A DNA stretch of 64,000 nucleotides from Phlebiopsis flavidoalba (lineage: Eukaryota > Basidiomycota > Agaricomycetes > Polyporales > Phanerochaetaceae): the NCBI GenBank assembly GCA_035772785.1, contig JAOCPU010000056.1:124001-188000 (forward strand), in the 5' to 3' direction. The notes beneath the pieces are model-generated. The model made no database searches. It saw only the letters and a list, made by a program, of their open reading frames with translations, and was not told the DNA's origin. Shown piece by piece: positions 59,820 through 64,000 of this stretch (position 1 is its first letter; each line of letters begins with the position of its first letter). A program made the position numbers and the translations under genes.

Positions 59820-60900
59820 TGTTTGCGTTCTTGACGGGAGCTGTAGAGGTCGCCAATTCGCCACCCACCCACACTACCAGAAATTCTTAAGTCCGGGAGG
59901 GGCTGATTGCGTTAAGGAAGCATCGGAGGTAGCCATCCGTCCCGTACTACCAGACAAGCTGAGAGGGGCTCTTTGCGTTCTTCACGGGAGTCACAGAGGT
60001 CGCCGCCCGCCTGTGCTACCATGGCCATAACAGAAAGATGAAGGACCATAGACAGAAAGGTTCCTTGCTGCCTTGACCCAGATCTTGCTGCACGCGTGAG
60101 AGAGTAGCGACCGAGCCCGAAGAAGGTTGCATGCATTTTCGACCCAGACTTCGCCGCAAGACCAGACAGCCAGCTCCAGGGGCACCTCCCGATGTGTTCT
60201 TGGTACGGAGGTCGTCGTCCACCCCGTACATCGAGCCAGTAATCCCAGGTACCCAAGGAGTCGGTTGTGCGCAGTGAGTATCGAAGGTTAAGCAGCCCGC
60301 CACCCATAACGTCGCGCTGAGTGCCAAGTCCCCAGAGTCCTTGATGCAGAGGTCGCCAGACATCGGCCCGGAGTATCAAGACTGAACCCAGTACAAGAGA
60401 GAGCCAGAGGTTTGGTCGCGTTTCCTAGTAGGAGCCAGAGGTTGCCAATAGCCCTAGCTTCGAGAAGATTAGACCAAGAAATGGCTGCTTGCGTTGAGGA
60501 AGCGGCGGAGGTAGCCACCCTTCCGCACTACCAAGCAAGCATAGAGAGTGGCTATTTGCGTACTTACTTCACGGGAGTCACAGAGGTCGCCGCCCACCTG
60601 TGCTACCAAGGACGTGACCGAGGGCTCGATAGCCACAGGCATCACGGTCGTCGCCTTGATTCTTCAGCTTGCCTTGAGGCCTTGAGCCACATACCCGTCA
60701 CGACGTGAGGCCAGGAGACATCGAGTCGGCCGTCTTGAACTCCGGCGTGCGTTGAGGACCTTGGCCACACGCGTGTTACCCCTTGGGCGGCAATCTGTGT
60801 CAGCCTCAGCCACAGGCCACAGGGACGACCCAGTCGCCACCACCTCACCAGAGAACCGAGAAAAGCTGCTTGAGTTGAGGAAGCAGTTGGATGTCGCCAC
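59820..60900 (-). repeat. Internal degenerate repeat array of unit A4
   Basis: Same block family as the other A units, minus strand. Confidence 0.6.
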
Positions 60901-61191
60901 CCACCCATGCTATCGACCACGTAATACACGTCTTGAAAGCGAAGAACGCCGGAAAGGAGGCCAAAGAGATCGGTGCCACAGCTTGAACTTGAACCCACAG
61001 GCCAGGCGATGAGAGCGAGAGGCGAGAAACAGAGAGAAAGTGCGCAGGATGTCCCAAGACAAACGCCGAGCAACATAGTCAACAAGCCAGACAACGAGAA
61101 GGTGGGCGAGTAAGAGCGTTGAGAGGATGAGGGGGTGAGAGGGATGTTGGTGTTGTACGGGGAAGAGAGGGGTGCGGGGCTGACCAGGACT

Positions 61192-61198
61192 CTTTATA
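61192..61198 (-). promoter_or_regulatory. TATA box of element A unit A4
   Basis: TATAAAG followed by AGTCCTGGTCAGCCCCGC, matching the leader start of A1. Confidence 0.5.
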
Positions 61199-61916
61199 CC
61201 TGGGCATCAGTGGCACCGGCCACGATTACCTAAGCGCCCGCCGAACTCCACGTGGTCAGACCATTGTCCGCCGCGCCCCCCTATCATTCGGTTGACAATG
61301 CTTCCGTTAGTCTTACTCGGGCTGGGTAGTGCGGCGATCTGGTGTGACGGGTACAGCCTCTGAGAGGCCTTCTTTTTCCTCCCAAGAACGTCGTAGATCA
61401 ATCTACCTCGATGTCTTTCTTCGACGGCTTAGACACGTCTCTCCTGCTGAAAGTCGTGAGCAAGTCGTGAGGCGACTTTCAAATGGCAAAATTGAATATT
61501 CTACTTCACAAATCCCTTGAAGACACAGGAGTTGCTATGCGTACCTTCTGTATGTAATAGTACAAACGTGCCAAGCAAACCGCCGCTCAATACAAAGCCC
61601 GCGTCCAACACCGGCCAGGCTCTCGCCACCTCAAACTCGTTGAGTCGCCTCCGCATGCATCTGCGGCAAAGGCGGCAGAAATTTAATCCAGCTCAAAGCC
61701 CGAGGAGTCCCATTGAACGTTCCAAAGAAAAATGACCGCAGCTGCTTCGCCTCCTCTGCCCGCGAGGCGTATGGTGCAACACACGCGGAGGACGACCTGC
61801 ACATGACTCGTGGCCACACACTGAAGAAAGAACGAAGATGACAAGCCGGGTTTTGGCGAGCGTCACGCCCGCTCGTGATTTGGAATGCGGCCCGCTTTGA
61901 ATCCTAACACGACCAA

Positions 61917-62485
61917 ACAAAGCATTCACAACCCCCCGTGGCGCAACCCGCACCGACTACATTACGCAGAGCCCTGGGGACTGAGCGATACTAATAGATG
62001 CGGTATAGAGTCTGAGCAACCAACATCGAATGGGGCCTCAGCATCAAACGGGTGACGAGTGGTTATGGCACTCACCCAACAATAGGCTTGTTGCCGGTGG
62101 CCACACTGCAGGTCCCACTGGAGCCACTCAGAATACAAACAGCCGCGCAACAGAGAACACTTTGTCAGAGAATGGGAACCGTTCAGTGTTTTTGGAGAGA
62201 ATCAGCGATAACATTTGTGAGATGTTGTAAGAGATGACAAAGTATATGACTCTAGCAGGACAAGAAAACCCAGCGCAAGCTCCGACGAGATGCAGGGACA
62301 GACAGCAGCATTACAGTCATCATACATGTAGTACAATCCGAAAAACAGTGAACAGACAAGAGAAAAACAGAAGTAGAATTAACTTGCCGTGGTGCTCGTT
62401 CACGACAAGGAGGTCCTGCAGAACAGCGAGTCAACAACAGAAAATCAGCTCTGTCGGCAAAGGACGACGAACCAGGCGACCGTGC
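61917..62485. other. Region between element A4 and ACC1
   Basis: Short frames only. It contains the ACC1 3' flank; nothing else recognised. Confidence 0.3.
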
Positions 62486-64000
62486 ATGAGTTTTAGCCCG
62501 GCGAGCAGCGCTGAGGGTAGCCCTCATCTTCTTCGAGAGATTGTCGACGAGTCGACGGACGAGACCGCCGATGGTCGCCTTGCGATCCTCGTGTGCCACT
62601 GCGAGCATGCGGCGCATGAGATGGTCGGAGCCCCTTTGAGCTGCGCAACGGTGGCGCTCAAGTTGAGCACCTCGAGCTTCTCGGTAGCCTCCTTGCGGTC
62701 GGTCTCGTCGTCGATCTCCGCGAGGCTCTGGAGCAGCTGGGTGCGGTACTCGACGGACGAGTCGGGGCTGGCGTCGGCAAGCTGTGCCATGGCGTACGAC
62801 CAGGCGACCTTCGAGCGGACGGCCCAGTAGAAGCGACGACGAGCGTCTTTCCAGACCATCGGCTTCGCGCAGCCCTTGGCCTCCATACGACCAGTGCGAC
62901 TACGACGGAGTCAATACATATCACAGTGACAGAAAAGGTTAGCGACTCACTCGTGAAGATCTGCGTACAGCAGCGCAATCTGCTTGTATGCAGGCTGCAA
63001 GAGCTGCTCGCGGCTGTCAAGCTCCTCGACCCGCCTTGGCGCGCTCTTCAGGCGACAACGATGTGTCGATGCTGGTCTTCTTGAGCGCAGCGTACGTCGA
63101 GTCGAGTCGAGTCGCTCCATGAGACGCAAAATCTTGTCGCGACGCATCTTGATCTCGATGATTCCCTCGGGCTCGAGGACACCCGCACGCGCGTCGACAT
63201 CCGCGTACATCTCCATCTGGGACGAGTTGATCGACGGGTCCAAGACCGACCCACGCTCCACCACGGAGCTCGCCGTTCGGCACGATGTAGACGAAGACCG
63301 GCTGCTTGTAGCTCGAGAGGCCGTCGACGATCTTGGAGCCCTGCTTGAGGATCTCGTCGTACATGTCCTGCTGGCCACCCGAGAAACCACGCCAGTTGGC
63401 GAAGATGATCAGCGGGAGGCCCTCGCGGCTGAAGTCGAAGATGGCCTGCGCGGTCTTGTACGCCGAGTTCGGGTACCACAGGCCTGGCCGCCTCCATAAT
63501 GCGCTGCTCGAACGACGTCGGGTTCGCGGGGGGGGGGTCCGCGGGGACGACGCGCTCGATCGTGCGGGTCTCGACGGAGATGACACCCATCGGGATGCCA
63601 CCGAGGCGCGCGCGAAACGACCGACGACGACGGTTTGTGCCCAGCCGCTGAGGGTCTCCTGGAACGAGCCCTTGTCGAAAGAAAGAACCGGACTGCCACT
63701 CGGAGGAGACACTTCGTCGACCTTTTGCCCTCGATGAACCACATACGGGGTCGTACGGACCCTTTGGCACGACGTAGTCAATGTCGCCGGTCCCAGGGAG
63801 CTCGCCGGTGGCAAGGATAGGGAGCGGCGCGCCCTTTGAACCTCGGGAACATACGCAAGCCACTGAAGAATATGCCGTGGCGAGCGCCCTCGAGATCGCT
63901 GCTGGCAGTGAGATGGCTGACACCGTTCTTGTACATGATCTGGGTACCACCGAGCTGCAAGTTCGAAGTGTAGACCCTCCGGTCGGCCGAGCACCTTGTT
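62486..64000 (-). CDS. ACC1: Acetyl-CoA carboxylase, C-terminal carboxyltransferase part, cut by window end
   Basis: A cytosolic multidomain enzyme making malonyl-CoA for fatty acid synthesis. The visible part is the carboxyltransferase domain: [79 protein letters not shown] and [19 protein letters not shown]. It continues with [96 protein letters not shown], a GRMEAKGCA segment after an intron (about 62895-62951), and a C-terminal helical tail ending in [10 protein letters not shown] near 62490. About eight to ten frame breaks occur between 62500 and 63950, often in GC-rich runs. The enzyme is essential, so these are probably consensus errors. Confidence 0.88.

Larger units (their letters stand above)
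58481..61916 (-). mobile_element. Element A, unit A4 (minus strand)
   Basis: Begins at the GTCGTGTTAGGATTC box (61909-61892), with no left part before it. It then has a diverged TATA box (61198-61192), a leader with a conserved ATGTTGCTCGGCG, internal repeats (about 60900-59820) and five hairpins. It is head-to-tail with A5. Confidence 0.65.

Noticed and set aside
61329..61520. 63-codon plus-strand frame between element A4 and ACC1
   Set aside because: Lies in the left flank of element A4, with no domain or intron signals.

Overview
The window reads as nuclear DNA of a basidiomycete fungus, most likely an Agaricomycete. Genes carry many short introns of about 45-65 nt with GT..AG ends. The housekeeping set is fungal: a Ccc2-type copper ATPase, Trm82, GH47 mannosidase, ArgJ, eL33, Acc1 and Noc1/Mak21. 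There is also a lineage-type expansion of F-box-like genes and a large load of repeats.

Layout. 0-8.7 kb is a gene-dense block: the 3' end of a copper ATPase, an F-box-like gene, and a divergent pair (TMEM97/EXPERA membrane protein and TRM82) sharing a 146-bp promoter, followed by an ER alpha-mannosidase. 9.15-22.4 kb is a head-to-tail array of three units (3.1-3.5 kb) of an element here called A. Element A has a TATA-type promoter, an internal array of short degenerate repeats and a distal array of nested hairpins. The middle unit is split by a TIR-bearing element (B), and the third carries a 267-bp mariner-like MITE. 23-40 kb is poor in recognisable genes: a decayed F-box-like gene, a tRNA-Gln, a homopolymer-rich stretch, a 3' fragment of NOC1/MAK21, a zinc alcohol dehydrogenase and a second copy of B. 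40.5-46.1 kb holds three F-box-like paralogues in tandem on the minus strand plus a deleted relic. 46.4-50.8 kb is a second housekeeping block: ARG7/ArgJ, RPL33 and a conserved membrane-anchored lysine-rich protein. 51-55.5 kb has two more F-box-like paralogues separated by an inverted duplication of one gene's 3' end. 55.6-61.9 kb holds two more A units in the opposite orientation. The window ends in the 3' part of ACC1 on the minus strand.

Two themes stand out. First, almost every conserved gene is broken by one- or two-base indels, often in homopolymers. This includes eL33, ArgJ, Acc1 and the copper ATPase at its GDGxND motif, which cannot all be dead in a living haploid genome. I read most of these as consensus errors of a noisy assembly. 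Stop codons alone are therefore weak evidence of pseudogenes here. Second, the non-housekeeping DNA is built from lineage-specific repeats: the A arrays with 17 recognisable nested hairpins, the two B copies and the seven-member F-box-like family. None of these repeats shows a reverse transcriptase, integrase or transposase, so they are either non-autonomous or structured-RNA loci. They are the best candidates for something undescribed. All assignments come from reading the sequence; no database search was run.
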